The notes: generated by a model from the letters alone, not told the origin. A stretch of 7,156 nt of DNA from an uncultured Collinsella sp. (GCA_902464175.1 CABQHZ010000090.1:1-7156); one strand, 5' to 3'. Shown: positions 1 through 6,214, counted from the first letter of the stretch. Numbers and translations are program-made.

Positions 1-1686
1 CACACCAAGTGGTCGCCCAACTACCGCAACGACAACCGCATCGAGACGCATGAGTCCGGCACCGCGCCCTGCAAGACGGCCTGCCCCGCGCACGTCGCCG
101 TTCAGGGCTATCTGAAGCTCGCGTCGCAGGGCCGCTATGACGAGGCGCTAGCACTCATTAAGCGCGAGAACCCGCTGCCCGCTATCTGCGGCCGTGTGTG
201 CAACCGCCGCTGCGAGGACGCCTGCACCCGTGGTCGCGTGGACGAGGCCGTGGCCATCGACGAGGTCAAGAAGTTTATCGCCCAGCGCGATCTGGACGCC
301 GCGACCCGCTATGTCCCGCCCGTGGTGACCCCGACGCGTGCCGGCGGCTTCGATCAGAAGATCGCCATCATCGGTGCCGGTCCGGCCGGCCTGTCTTGTG
401 CCTTCTATCTGGCCGAGAAGGGCTACAAGCCCGTCGTGTTCGAGAAGAACGAGCGTCCGGGCGGCATGCTCACCTATGGCATTCCCAGCTTTAAGCTGGA
501 AAAGGACGTTATCGAGGCCGAGGTTGAGGTCATTCGCCTGATGGGTGCCGAGTTCCGCTATGGCGTGGAAGTCGGTCGCGACGTGACGCTCGACGAGCTG
601 CGCGCGCAGGGCTTTAAGGCCTTCTACGTTGCCATTGGCTGCCAGGGCGGCCGCCTTGCCAGTATTCCGGGCGAGGATGCCGAGGATGTGACCGTGGCCA
701 TCGACTTCTTGCGCGAGGTTAACAGTGGCAAGATCGATGCACTGCCCGGCCGCACCATCGTGGTGGGCGGCGGCAACGTGGCTATCGACGTTGCCCGCAA
801 CGCCTGCCGTCTGGGCTCTGAGCATGTTGAGATGTTCTGCCTGGAGAGCGAGGCCCAGATGCCCGCCAGCGAGGAGGAGCGTCGCGAGGCCATCGAGGAC
901 GGCGCGCACATCAGCTGCGGTTGGGGCCCCAAGGAGGTTCACCTGGACGAGGCCGGTCGCGTGTGCGGCATTACCTTTAAGCGCTGCGCGCGTGTTTATG
1001 ACGACGAGGGTCGTTTTGCGCCCGAGTACGATGAGAACGATCTGCGTCGTGTCGATGCCGACCGTGTCGTCATGTCGATTGGCCAGTCCATTGTGTGGGG
1101 CGACCTGCTGGCTGGCTCCAAGGTGGAGCTTGGCCGCGGTCAGGGTGCCCTTGCCGATCCTCAGACCTACCAGACCGCCGAGCCAGACATCTTTGTGGGC
1201 GGCGACGTCTACACCGGTCCGAGTTTTGCCATCGATGCCATCGCCGCCGGCCACGAGGCCGCCGTGTCCATCCATCGCTTTGTGCAGCCGGGGTCCACGC
1301 TCACCATCGGCCGCAACCAGCGCCGCTACACCGCGCTCGACCGCGACGATGTCGTGATCGAGAGCTACGACAACGCGAGCCGCGAGGTTGCCCACGTGGA
1401 CCGCGAGCGCGAGAAGGCCGCGCCGTTTAGCGAGTACGTCGAGACCTTTACCGAAGAGCAGGTGCGCGCCGAGACCGCCCGCTGCCTGGGCTGCGGCGCC
1501 TCGATCGTCGACCCCAACAAGTGCATCGGCTGCGGCCTGTGCACCACCAAGTGCGCGTTTGACGCCATCCATCTGGATCGCGACCGCCCCGAGTGCTCAA
1601 CGATGGTCAAATACGAGCAAAAGCTCCCCAGCCTGGGCAAGTACGCGCTGAAGCGCGCCATTAAGATCAAGTTTGGTCGAAAGTAA
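1..1686 (+). CDS. GltD-like FAD/NAD(P) iron-sulfur oxidoreductase, 5' end outside window
   Basis: The reading frame is open from base 1 to a TAA at 1684-1686, giving 561 residues, so the start lies outside the window. The GTG at 196 falls inside the first cysteine cluster and is not a start. Numbering from the first codon shown: Cys24, Cys28, Cys63, Cys67, Cys71 and Cys75 form the N-terminal iron-sulfur domain of the glutamate synthase small-subunit (GltD) family. The FAD motif GAGPAG is at 125-130, the NAD(P) motif GGGNVAIDVAR at about 256-266, and the second FAD motif GGDVYTGPSFAIDAIAAG at about 400-417. A C-terminal ferredoxin-like cluster has Cys508, 511, 514 and 518, preceded by Cys495 and Cys498. 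Such proteins move electrons between NAD(P)H, FAD and iron-sulfur partners in the cytoplasm. The hypA gene downstream suggests a link to hydrogen or formate metabolism, but the partner is not visible. Classical glutamate synthase is less likely because of the extra C-terminal ferredoxin. Family is sure; exact role is not. Confidence 0.9.
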   Translation, partial: HTKWSPNYRNDNRIETHESGTAPCKTACPAHVAVQGYLKLASQGRYDEALALIKRENPLPAICGRVCNRRCEDACTRGRVDEAVAIDEVKKFIAQRDLDAATRYVPPVVTPTRAGGFDQKIAIIGAGPAGLSCAFYLAEKGYKPVVFEKNERPGGMLTYGIPSFKLEKDVIEAEVEVIRLMGAEFRYGVEVGRDVTLDELRAQGFKAFYVAIGCQGGRLASIPGEDAEDVTVAIDFLREVNSGKIDALPGRTIVVGGGNVAIDVARNACRLGSEHVEMFCLESEAQMPASEEERREAIEDGAHISCGWGPKEVHLDEAGRVCGITFKRCARVYDDEGRFAPEYDENDLRRVDADRVVMSIGQSIVWGDLLAGSKVELGRGQGALADPQTYQTAEPDIFVGGDVYTGPSFAIDAIAAGHEAAVSIHRFVQPGSTLTIGRNQRRYTALDRDDVVIESYDNASREVAHVDREREKAAPFSEYVETFTEEQVRAETARCLGCGASIVDPNKCIGCGLCTTKCAFDAIHLDRDRPECSTMVKYEQKLPSLGKYALKRAIKIKFGRK

Positions 1687-1740
1687 GTAGTTAGGTTCCA
1701 CCGTTCTAACGAACGGCGGCACTGCCGACGCTGCGCGGCG

Positions 1741-1820
1741 CCCAGGCACCCCATCTTGCCCCTCAACTTCGGCGCCGCGGGCAAAAGCCCAACGGACGCC
1801 TTGTTTCGGGGCAACCTGGG
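1741..1820 (+). other. Nested inverted repeats in the spacer before hypA
   Basis: The 201-bp gap between the oxidoreductase and hypA can fold into stacked stems: CCCAGG (1741-1746) with CCTGGG (1815-1820); TTGCCCC (1756-1762) with GGGGCAA (1808-1814); GGCG (1771-1774) with CGCC (1797-1800); and GGGC-AAAA-GCCC (1779-1790). A separate 6-bp hairpin CCGTTC-TAAC-GAACGG lies at 1701-1716. No T-tract follows any of them, so they do not look like intrinsic terminators. They could be an RNA leader or processing structure, or chance pairing in GC-rich DNA. Confidence 0.35.
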
Positions 1821-1873
1821 GCACCTGGATCGCCGCTCGCTGACGTTGGATTGACATCGAGCCGACTTCTGCC

Positions 1874-1879
1874 GAAAGG
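1874..1879 (+). promoter_or_regulatory. Shine-Dalgarno site fixing the TTG start of hypA
   Basis: GAAAGG lies 8 bases before the TTG at 1888. This supports the TTG start, which restores the Met-His-Glu N-terminus needed by HypA. No ATG in frame fits. Confidence 0.6.
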
Positions 1880-1887
1880 TATCTATC

Positions 1888-2316
1888 TTGCATGAATTAG
1901 GAATCGTCTATCACATCATTCGCGATGTTGAGAATGTGGCGCGCGCCAATGGCGTGGGTCGCGTCTCGAGCGTGACGTTGCTGCTGGGCGAGGTCTCGGG
2001 CGTCGTTCCCGACTTGCTGCTCGACGCTTGGCGCTGGGCAGCAGATAAAAAGCCTATCACCGAGGGCTCGGAGCTTATCGTGGAGCCCGTTGAGGCCGTG
2101 ACACATTGCGAGGCGTGCGGCCGCGACTACGCGACGGTCGAGTACGGAAAGACCTGTCCCCATTGCGGTAGCGGCGAGACTTATCTGCTGCAGGGCCAGG
2201 ATGTCATGATCAAGCAGATCGAGACCCCCGACGAGGATCCGGCAGACGCTGCCCCCGACGGCCTCTCCGACGCCCCCGATGCCGTCGACGCCGCCAACCC
2301 TCTCCACATCGCCTAG
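1888..2316 (+). CDS. hypA: HypA nickel metallochaperone for hydrogenase maturation
   Basis: The 142-residue cytoplasmic protein matches HypA, which hands Ni(II), together with HypB, to the large subunit of NiFe hydrogenase. The N-terminus reads MHELGIVYHI; Met1-His2-Glu3 is the family's nickel-binding end, and His2 is the key ligand. The structural zinc site is Cys74-x2-Cys77 and Cys90-x2-Cys93. The protein starts at a TTG codon. The family is usually about 113-120 residues long; here an acidic, Ala/Asp/Pro-rich tail (about residues 114-142) extends it, with no recognised domain. It follows the flavin/iron-sulfur oxidoreductase by 201 bp on the same strand and is closed by a strong terminator, so it ends its transcription unit. 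No hypB or hydrogenase subunit is in the window. Confidence 0.93.
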   Translation: MHELGIVYHIIRDVENVARANGVGRVSSVTLLLGEVSGVVPDLLLDAWRWAADKKPITEGSELIVEPVEAVTHCEACGRDYATVEYGKTCPHCGSGETYLLQGQDVMIKQIETPDEDPADAAPDGLSDAPDAVDAANPLHIA

Positions 2317-2326
2317 GATCCCCTAT

Positions 2327-2399
2327 AAGTTGCGGTGAAATAGTTCCTAAATCCAGCCTTCTGGCTCTTAAACAAGAACTATTCCACCGCAACTTTTTT
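2327..2399 (+). terminator. Long intrinsic terminator after hypA
   Basis: A 20-bp inverted repeat with one mismatch pairs 2327-2346 (starting AAGTTGCGGTG) with 2376-2395 (ending CACCGCAACTT). The 29-base loop holds a small CCAG-CCTT-CTGG hairpin and the string CTTAAACAA (2367-2375). Six T residues at 2394-2399 follow on the plus strand, and no T-tract is present on the other side, so it acts rightward. The stem is unusually long for a simple terminator, and its apical part resembles that of the hairpin at 6011-6071. Confidence 0.8.
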
Positions 2400-2645
2400 G
2401 AGTAGTTTTGTTGAGCATAAGTCGTGCAAATAGTCAAGCCATGTCTGTTTAAACAAAATAGCGGCAGTACAAGCGCATTCGCACTTGCTTAAAATCGGTA
2501 TCAATGAACAGCATGCTTGTATCTGTAAAATACATGACTTGATGAGCGACGCTTTAGTGGGAAATGAGTCGAAAAATAGCAACGTAATCAACTTGTAACA
2601 AACCTAGACGTTTAAACAAATAATCCAACCTTTTGCGGATTCAGC
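2400..2645. other. AT-rich upstream regulatory region of the PTS operon
   Basis: I see no credible gene here; the base composition drops sharply compared with the flanking genes. Visible structure: an 11-base direct repeat GTTTAAACAAA at 2447-2457 and 2610-2620, each containing the palindrome GTTTAAAC; an imperfect dyad CAAGCGC-ATTC-GCACTTG at 2470-2487; and TGTAT-N7-ATACA at 2518-2534. These are candidate regulator sites for the sugar operon, but no regulator gene is in the window to match them to. Confidence 0.4.
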
Positions 2646-2651
2646 TATAAT
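2646..2651 (+). promoter_or_regulatory. Likely -10 box of the mannose-PTS operon promoter
   Basis: A perfect TATAAT lies 70 bases before the EIIAB start codon. The -35 window 16-18 bp upstream (about 2622-2629, AATCCAAC) is a poor match to TTGACA, and there is no extended TG. The promoter may therefore need an activator. The second GTTTAAACAAA copy (2610-2620) sits just upstream of the -35 window, a sensible place for such a site. Confidence 0.55.
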
Positions 2652-2707
2652 TCCACAATCCAAACAGGTATACTTCGTTTATGTCGTGTAGGAAATACGT
2701 AGACAAA

Positions 2708-2714
2708 AAGGAGG
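2708..2714 (+). promoter_or_regulatory. Strong Shine-Dalgarno of EIIAB, deciding the start
   Basis: AAGGAGG is 7 bases before ATG 2722 but only 4 before the in-frame GTG 2719. This favours ATG 2722 and the N-terminus MVSIVLASHG. Confidence 0.75.
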
Positions 2715-2721
2715 TTATGTG

Positions 2722-3711
2722 ATGGTAAGTATTGTTCTTGCTAGCCATGGTGACTTGGCGGCTGGAATCAAGCAGACGGGCTCGATGGTCTTTGGCGATC
2801 AGCCGTCTGTAGCCGTGGTCTCGCTCGAGCCGAGCATGGGCCCCGACGACTTCCGTGCCAAGGTCGAGGAAGCAGTCGCTTCCTTCGAGGACCAGGAGCA
2901 GGTGCTCTTCCTCGTTGATCTGTGGGGCGGTACGCCGTTCAACCAGATCAGCGGGCTCATCGAGGGCCACGATTCCTGGGCTATCGTCACCGGTGTCAAC
3001 CTGCCTATGCTCATCGAGGCATATTCGCAGCGCTTTGACGCAAAGAACACTGCACATGCGATCGCAAAACATCTCGTGACTGAGGCTAAGGCTGGCGTGC
3101 GCGTCAAGCCCGAGTCTCTGGAGCCCGAGGAGAAGAAGCCGGCTGCGGCCGCCGCTGCTCCTGCAGGCGCCATCCCTCCGGGAACGGTCATCGGCGACGG
3201 GCACATCAAGATCGCCCACGTCCGTATCGACACCCGTCTGCTTCATGGTCAGGTGGCCACCACGTGGACCAAGCAGATCAACCCCAACCGCATCATCGTG
3301 GTTTCCGACGGCGTTGCTCACGACGAGCTCCGCAAGACCATGATCGAGCAGGCTGCCCCTCCGGGAGTCCATGCCAACGTCGTGCCCATCAAGAAGATGG
3401 CCGAGGTCGTCAAGGACACGCGCTTTGGTGACACCAAGGCCATGCTGCTCTTCGAGAACCCGCAGGATCTGCTCAAGGCCATCGAGGCCGGCGTCGACAT
3501 CAAGGAAGTCAACATCGGTTCCATGGCTCACTCCAAGGGCAAGGTCGTCGTCACCAACGCCGTCGCCATGGGCGATGACGACGTTAAGACTCTCGAGGCC
3601 CTCAAGGCCAAGGGCGTCAAGTTCGAGGTCCGCAAGGTTCCTTCGGATTCCTCCGAGGATCTCGACGCCATGTTGAAGAAAGCTAAGGCCGAACTGGCCG
3701 CTCAAGCATAG
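2722..3711 (+). CDS. manX: Mannose-family PTS EIIAB, fused EIIA-EIIB
   Basis: The 329-residue cytoplasmic phosphocarrier of a mannose/fructose/sorbose-family phosphotransferase system takes phosphate from HPr and passes it to sugar bound by EIIC/EIID. The EIIA domain covers about residues 1-125; His9 in VLASHGDLA is the phosphorylated histidine (His10 in E. coli ManX). An Ala/Pro-rich hinge (about 128-160) joins it to EIIB (161-329), with the active histidine His175 in IDTRLLHGQVATTW, the same number as in E. coli. It is the first gene of a tight operon, 18 bp before EIIC. Codons are strongly C/G-ending (ATC, GTC, CTC, AAG), suggesting high expression. The family is certain. The sugar (mannose, glucose, fructose or an amino sugar) cannot be read from the sequence. 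Confidence 0.95.
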   Translation: MVSIVLASHGDLAAGIKQTGSMVFGDQPSVAVVSLEPSMGPDDFRAKVEEAVASFEDQEQVLFLVDLWGGTPFNQISGLIEGHDSWAIVTGVNLPMLIEAYSQRFDAKNTAHAIAKHLVTEAKAGVRVKPESLEPEEKKPAAAAAAPAGAIPPGTVIGDGHIKIAHVRIDTRLLHGQVATTWTKQINPNRIIVVSDGVAHDELRKTMIEQAAPPGVHANVVPIKKMAEVVKDTRFGDTKAMLLFENPQDLLKAIEAGVDIKEVNIGSMAHSKGKVVVTNAVAMGDDDVKTLEALKAKGVKFEVRKVPSDSSEDLDAMLKKAKAELAAQA

Positions 3712-3729
3712 TAAAGGAGGGTCCGATAC

Positions 3730-4548
3730 ATGTCTGCAATCACTATTCTGCTTGTTGCGATTGTCGCGTTGCTTGCCGGTATGGAAGGCATTCTGGATGA
3801 GTTCCAGTTCCATCAGCCGCTCGTGGCATGCACGCTTATCGGTCTCGTAACCGGTCACCTTCAGGAGGGCATCCTCCTGGGCGGTTCGCTCCAGATGATG
3901 GCCCTTGGCTGGGCTAACGTCGGCGCCGCCGTCGCGCCTGACGCCGCCCTGGCCTCGGTCGCTTCTTCGATCATCATGGTGCTCGCCCTCAACGGTGGCG
4001 CCACCGATTCGGCCAAGGCCGTTACCGCCGCTATCGCCGTCGCCGTGCCTCTGTCGGTCGCTGGTCTGTTCCTGACCATGATCTGCCGTACCCTGGCTAC
4101 CGCTATCGCTCACGCCATGGACGGTTGCGCCGAGAAGGGCGACTTCGCCGGCATCGAGCGCTGGCAGTACGCTGCTATCCTCATGCAGGGTCTTCGTATC
4201 GCCATCCCGGCAGTGCTTCTGTGCATCATCCCGGCCGAGGCTGTTACCAACGCGCTTAACGCTATGCCCGACTGGCTGTCCGGCGGCATGGCTGTCGGCG
4301 GCGGCATGGTCGCTTCCGTCGGTTACGCCATGGTCATCAACATGATGGCCACCAAGGAGACCTGGCCGTTCTTCATCCTCGGCTTTGTCCTTGCTGCCAT
4401 CCCTCAGCTCACGCTGATCGCCCTTGGCCTCATCGGCATCTCCCTTGCCCTCATCTACCTTGGCCTTAAGGATCTGGCTAAGCAGGGTGGCGGCATGGGC
4501 GGTGGCTCCGGCGACCCGCTCGGCGACATTCTGAACGATTACGAGTAG
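3730..4548 (+). CDS. manY: Mannose-family PTS membrane subunit EIIC
   Basis: The 272-residue integral membrane protein forms, with EIID, the sugar channel of the mannose-type permease. Hydrophobic stretches run through most of the protein, for example about residues 3-20, 31-60, 74-87, 97-120, 146-168, 186-206 and 212-247. The family core GLVTGHLQEGILLGGSLQMM (38-57) and the following GWANVGAAVAPDAA are clear. The C-terminus is a Gly-rich tail ending GDPLGDILNDYE, typical of cytoplasmic EIIC tails in Gram-positives. AAAGGAGG ends 9 bases before ATG 3730. It lies between EIIAB (18 bp away) and EIID (16 bp away). Length is close to that of other ManY proteins. No odd features. Confidence 0.95.
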   Translation: MSAITILLVAIVALLAGMEGILDEFQFHQPLVACTLIGLVTGHLQEGILLGGSLQMMALGWANVGAAVAPDAALASVASSIIMVLALNGGATDSAKAVTAAIAVAVPLSVAGLFLTMICRTLATAIAHAMDGCAEKGDFAGIERWQYAAILMQGLRIAIPAVLLCIIPAEAVTNALNAMPDWLSGGMAVGGGMVASVGYAMVINMMATKETWPFFILGFVLAAIPQLTLIALGLIGISLALIYLGLKDLAKQGGGMGGGSGDPLGDILNDYE

Positions 4549-4556
4549 GAGGGGAG
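4547..4556 (+). promoter_or_regulatory. Shine-Dalgarno of EIID overlapping the EIIC stop
   Basis: AGGAGGGGAG starts inside the TAG stop of EIIC (4546-4548). GGAG at 4553-4556 is 8 bases from ATG 4565. The in-frame GTG at 4556 overlaps the site itself, so ATG 4565 is preferred. The arrangement suggests translational coupling. Confidence 0.65.
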
Positions 4557-4564
4557 TGATACAT

Positions 4565-5485
4565 ATGGCAGAGAACAAGATTCAGCTCACCAAGGCTGAC
4601 CGCAAGAAGGTTTGCTTCCGTCATCAGTTCCTTCAGGGCTCGTGGAACTACGAGCGTATGCAGAACGGCGGCTGGTGCTTCGCAATGATCCCTGCGATCA
4701 AGAAGCTCTACACCAGCAAGGATGACCAGATTGCCGCTCTTAAGCGCCACCTGGAGTTCTATAACACCCACCCTTATGTTTCCGCCCCCGTCATTGGCGT
4801 TACCCTCGCTCTCGAGGAGGAGCGCGCCAACGGTGCTCCGATTGACGACGTCGCCATTCAGGGCGTCAAGGTCGGTATGATGGGCCCGCTCGCCGGCGTC
4901 GGCGACCCCGCCTTCTGGTTCACCCTTCGCCCGATTCTGGGCGCTCTGGGCGCTTCCCTGGCCCTGTCCGGCAGCATCGCCGGTCCGCTGCTGTTCTTCT
5001 TCGCGTGGAACATCATCCGTTACGCCTTCCTGTGGTACACGCAGGAGTTTGGCTACAAGGTCGGCTCCTCCATCGCCAAGGACCTCTCCGGCGGTCTGAT
5101 GGGCAAGGTCACCGAGGGCGCTTCCATCCTGGGTATGTTCATCATCGGCGCCCTGGTCGAGCGCTGGGTGTCCATCTCCTTCACCCCGGTCGTCTCCAAG
5201 GTCACGCAGTCTGCTGGCGCCTTTATCGACTGGGCTAATCTGCCCTCCGGTTCTGAGGGTGTCAAGGAAGCACTGACGATGTATAACTCCATCGGTGCTA
5301 ACGCCCTTGATCAGGTGAAGGTCACTACGCTTCAGGCCAACCTCGATCAGCTCATCCCCGGCCTTGCCGCCGTGTGCCTGACCCTGCTGGTCTGCAAGCT
5401 CCTCAAGAAGAAGGTCAGCCCGATCGTCATCATCCTGGCTCTCTTCGCCATCGGCATCATCGGTCGCGTCTGCGGCTTCATGTAA
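4565..5485 (+). CDS. manZ: Mannose-family PTS membrane subunit EIID
   Basis: The 306-residue protein MAENKIQLTKADRKKV... is the second membrane subunit of the mannose-type permease. The family signature LQGSWNYERMQNGGWCFAMI (23-42) is followed by PAIKKLY, and GPLAGVGDP is at 107-115. Hydrophobic segments lie at about 122-158, 186-204, 264-280 and 286-303. It is longer than E. coli ManZ (about 285 residues). The extra length seems to lie around residues 213-250, a polar stretch (SAGAFIDWANLPSGSEGVKE) before the conserved VTTLQANLDQLIPGL. Gram-positive man-PTSs are known to carry an extension near this place, where some bacteriocins dock; that this applies here is my inference. It closes the three-gene operon and is followed by a terminator at 5542-5589. 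Confidence 0.95.
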   Translation: MAENKIQLTKADRKKVCFRHQFLQGSWNYERMQNGGWCFAMIPAIKKLYTSKDDQIAALKRHLEFYNTHPYVSAPVIGVTLALEEERANGAPIDDVAIQGVKVGMMGPLAGVGDPAFWFTLRPILGALGASLALSGSIAGPLLFFFAWNIIRYAFLWYTQEFGYKVGSSIAKDLSGGLMGKVTEGASILGMFIIGALVERWVSISFTPVVSKVTQSAGAFIDWANLPSGSEGVKEALTMYNSIGANALDQVKVTTLQANLDQLIPGLAAVCLTLLVCKLLKKKVSPIVIILALFAIGIIGRVCGFM

Positions 5486-5541
5486 GCACGTTTCGGCTTA
5501 AGACCGAGAATTGCTAGGCAAGGGCTTTTGAGCCATTGAAA

Positions 5542-5589
5542 CGGACCGCACCCGGTGGGTACACTGGATGCGGTCCGATTGTTTTATTT
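5542..5589 (+). terminator. Intrinsic terminator between EIID and manO
   Basis: CGGACCGCA (5542-5550) pairs with TGCGGTCCG (5569-5577). Inside, CCGGTG (5552-5557) pairs with CACTGG (5562-5567, one G-U) around a GGTA loop. One C/A mismatch separates the two stems, so it forms an almost continuous 16-bp hairpin. ATTGTTTTATTT follows at 5578-5589. The T-rich tail touches the manO Shine-Dalgarno (GGAGG, 5590-5594), leaving no room for a promoter between hairpin and gene. Confidence 0.8.
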
Positions 5590-5605
5590 GGAGGGCGAGG
5601 CGCGC

Positions 5606-6004
5606 ATGGCGCAATCTCAGAACAGCACGGTCGATCTGGCAACGCCGGCAACCTGCCTGATGGGGCTTACCAGTCACGGTAATGTAATGGTGGGCAATAA
5701 GGCGTTTGAGTACTATAACGAGCGCAATCCCGAGGATTATATTCAGATCCCGTGGGATGAGGTCGACTATATTGCCGCTGAGGTTTTGCGCGGCACCAAG
5801 AAGATTACGCGTTTTGCTATCTTCACCAAGGACAATGGTCACTTTACGTTTTCGACGCGCGACGACAAAGAGACGCTTCGTGCGGTCCGCAAGTACGTTG
5901 ACGAGGATAAGCTCGTGCGTTCGCCTGACTTTATCGATGTGACGGCCAAGGGCGCCAAGAGCATCCCCTCCGTTATCAAAAACCTCTTCCACAAAGGCAA
6001 CTAG
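5606..6004 (+). CDS. manO: DUF956 family protein (ManO), partner of mannose PTS
   Basis: The 132-residue soluble protein (MAQSQNSTVDLATPATC...) matches DUF956, the family found just after mannose-family PTS operons in Firmicutes and relatives and called ManO there. Its biochemical role is not established; a regulatory or accessory role for the PTS is assumed from gene order. The pattern of short strands (SHGNVMVG at 23-30, YIQIPWDEVDYI at 45-56, RFAIFTKDNGHFTFSTR at 69-85), followed by a helix (about 86-100), resembles small PH/GRAM-like domains; this is my impression only. ATG 5606 is preferred over the upstream in-frame GTG 5555, which lies inside the terminator hairpin; GGAGG at 5590 and GAGG at 5597 serve ATG 5606. 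Codons are less biased than in the three PTS genes, suggesting lower expression. Confidence 0.85.
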   Translation: MAQSQNSTVDLATPATCLMGLTSHGNVMVGNKAFEYYNERNPEDYIQIPWDEVDYIAAEVLRGTKKITRFAIFTKDNGHFTFSTRDDKETLRAVRKYVDEDKLVRSPDFIDVTAKGAKSIPSVIKNLFHKGN

Positions 6005-6010
6005 TCGTTG

Positions 6011-6071
6011 GGTAGTCACCTGCGACGTTCTTAAACAACTAGTCATTGAAAGAACGTCGCGGATGACTATC
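6011..6071 (+). repeat. Long imperfect hairpin after manO
   Basis: A 22-bp inverted repeat pairs 6011-6032 (ends TGCGACGTTCTT) with 6050-6071 (starts AAGAACGTCGC), with two G-U pairs and one C/A mismatch. The loop is 17 bases. No T-tract follows, so it is not a textbook terminator, but its place after manO suggests an mRNA end or stabilising structure. The left arm and loop carry CTTAAACAA at 6030-6038, as in the loop of the hairpin after hypA. CAACTAGTCRTTG occurs twice, at 5998-6010 (over the manO stop codon) and 6036-6048 (in the loop). Confidence 0.7.
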
Positions 6072-6111
6072 TCGAAGAGCGGCTATGCGCTGCATGGTGG
6101 TGGCGCAAATC

Positions 6112-6120
6112 TGCTACACT
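6112..6120 (+). promoter_or_regulatory. Extended -10 promoter of tRNA-Arg
   Basis: TGCTACACT is an extended -10 element (TGn plus TACACT) ending 10 bases before the tRNA. That places the start of transcription about 4 bases before the mature 5' end. No good -35 is visible. Confidence 0.55.
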
Positions 6121-6130
6121 AATACAACAT

Positions 6131-6206
6131 GCCTCCGTAGCTCAGGGGATAGAGCACCGCTCTCCTAAAGCGGGTGTCGACGGTTCGAATCCGCCCGGGG
6201 GCACCA
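6131..6206 (+). tRNA. tRNA-Arg, anticodon CCT
   Basis: The 76 bases fold as a tRNA: acceptor GCCTCCG/CGGGGGC (one G-U), D-stem GCTC/GAGC, and anticodon stem CCGCT/AGCGG with loop CTCCTAA, giving anticodon CCT, which reads the Arg codon AGG. The T-loop is TTCGAAT and CCA is encoded. One oddity: the T-stem GACGG/CCGCC has an A-C mismatch at the second pair (positions 50-64). It has its own promoter and terminator. A tRNA 3' end is a common integration site, but I see no second copy of its end in the window. Confidence 0.96.
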
Positions 6207-6214
6207 GAGAAAAC

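Noticed and set aside
148..1572. 474-codon open frame on the minus strand across the oxidoreductase
   Set aside because: It is a shadow of the GltD-like gene, with repetitive Ala/Gly/Leu/Asp composition and no motif.
1851..1856. TTGACA before hypA as a -35 box
   Set aside because: No -10 box lies at 16-18 bp; the nearest TATCTA is 23 bp away and overlaps the start region.
1597..1893. Minus-strand frame across the spacer before hypA, the only long frame there
   Set aside because: It overlaps both flanking genes, shows no family features and no ribosome site, and is of a length expected by chance in GC-rich DNA.
2379..2591. 70-codon minus-strand frame in the region before the PTS operon
   Set aside because: Cysteine/serine/leucine-rich with no motif; it overlaps the hypA terminator and is unlikely to be a gene.
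2631..2651. Sigma-54 type promoter for the PTS operon
   Set aside because: TTGC is present at 2633-2636 but no GG lies at the -24 position, whereas a perfect TATAAT is found.
2641..4578. 645-codon open frame on the minus strand across EIIAB and EIIC
   Set aside because: It is fully antisense to two clear PTS genes, low in complexity, and lacks recognisable domains. It arises from the strong third-position GC bias of the real genes.
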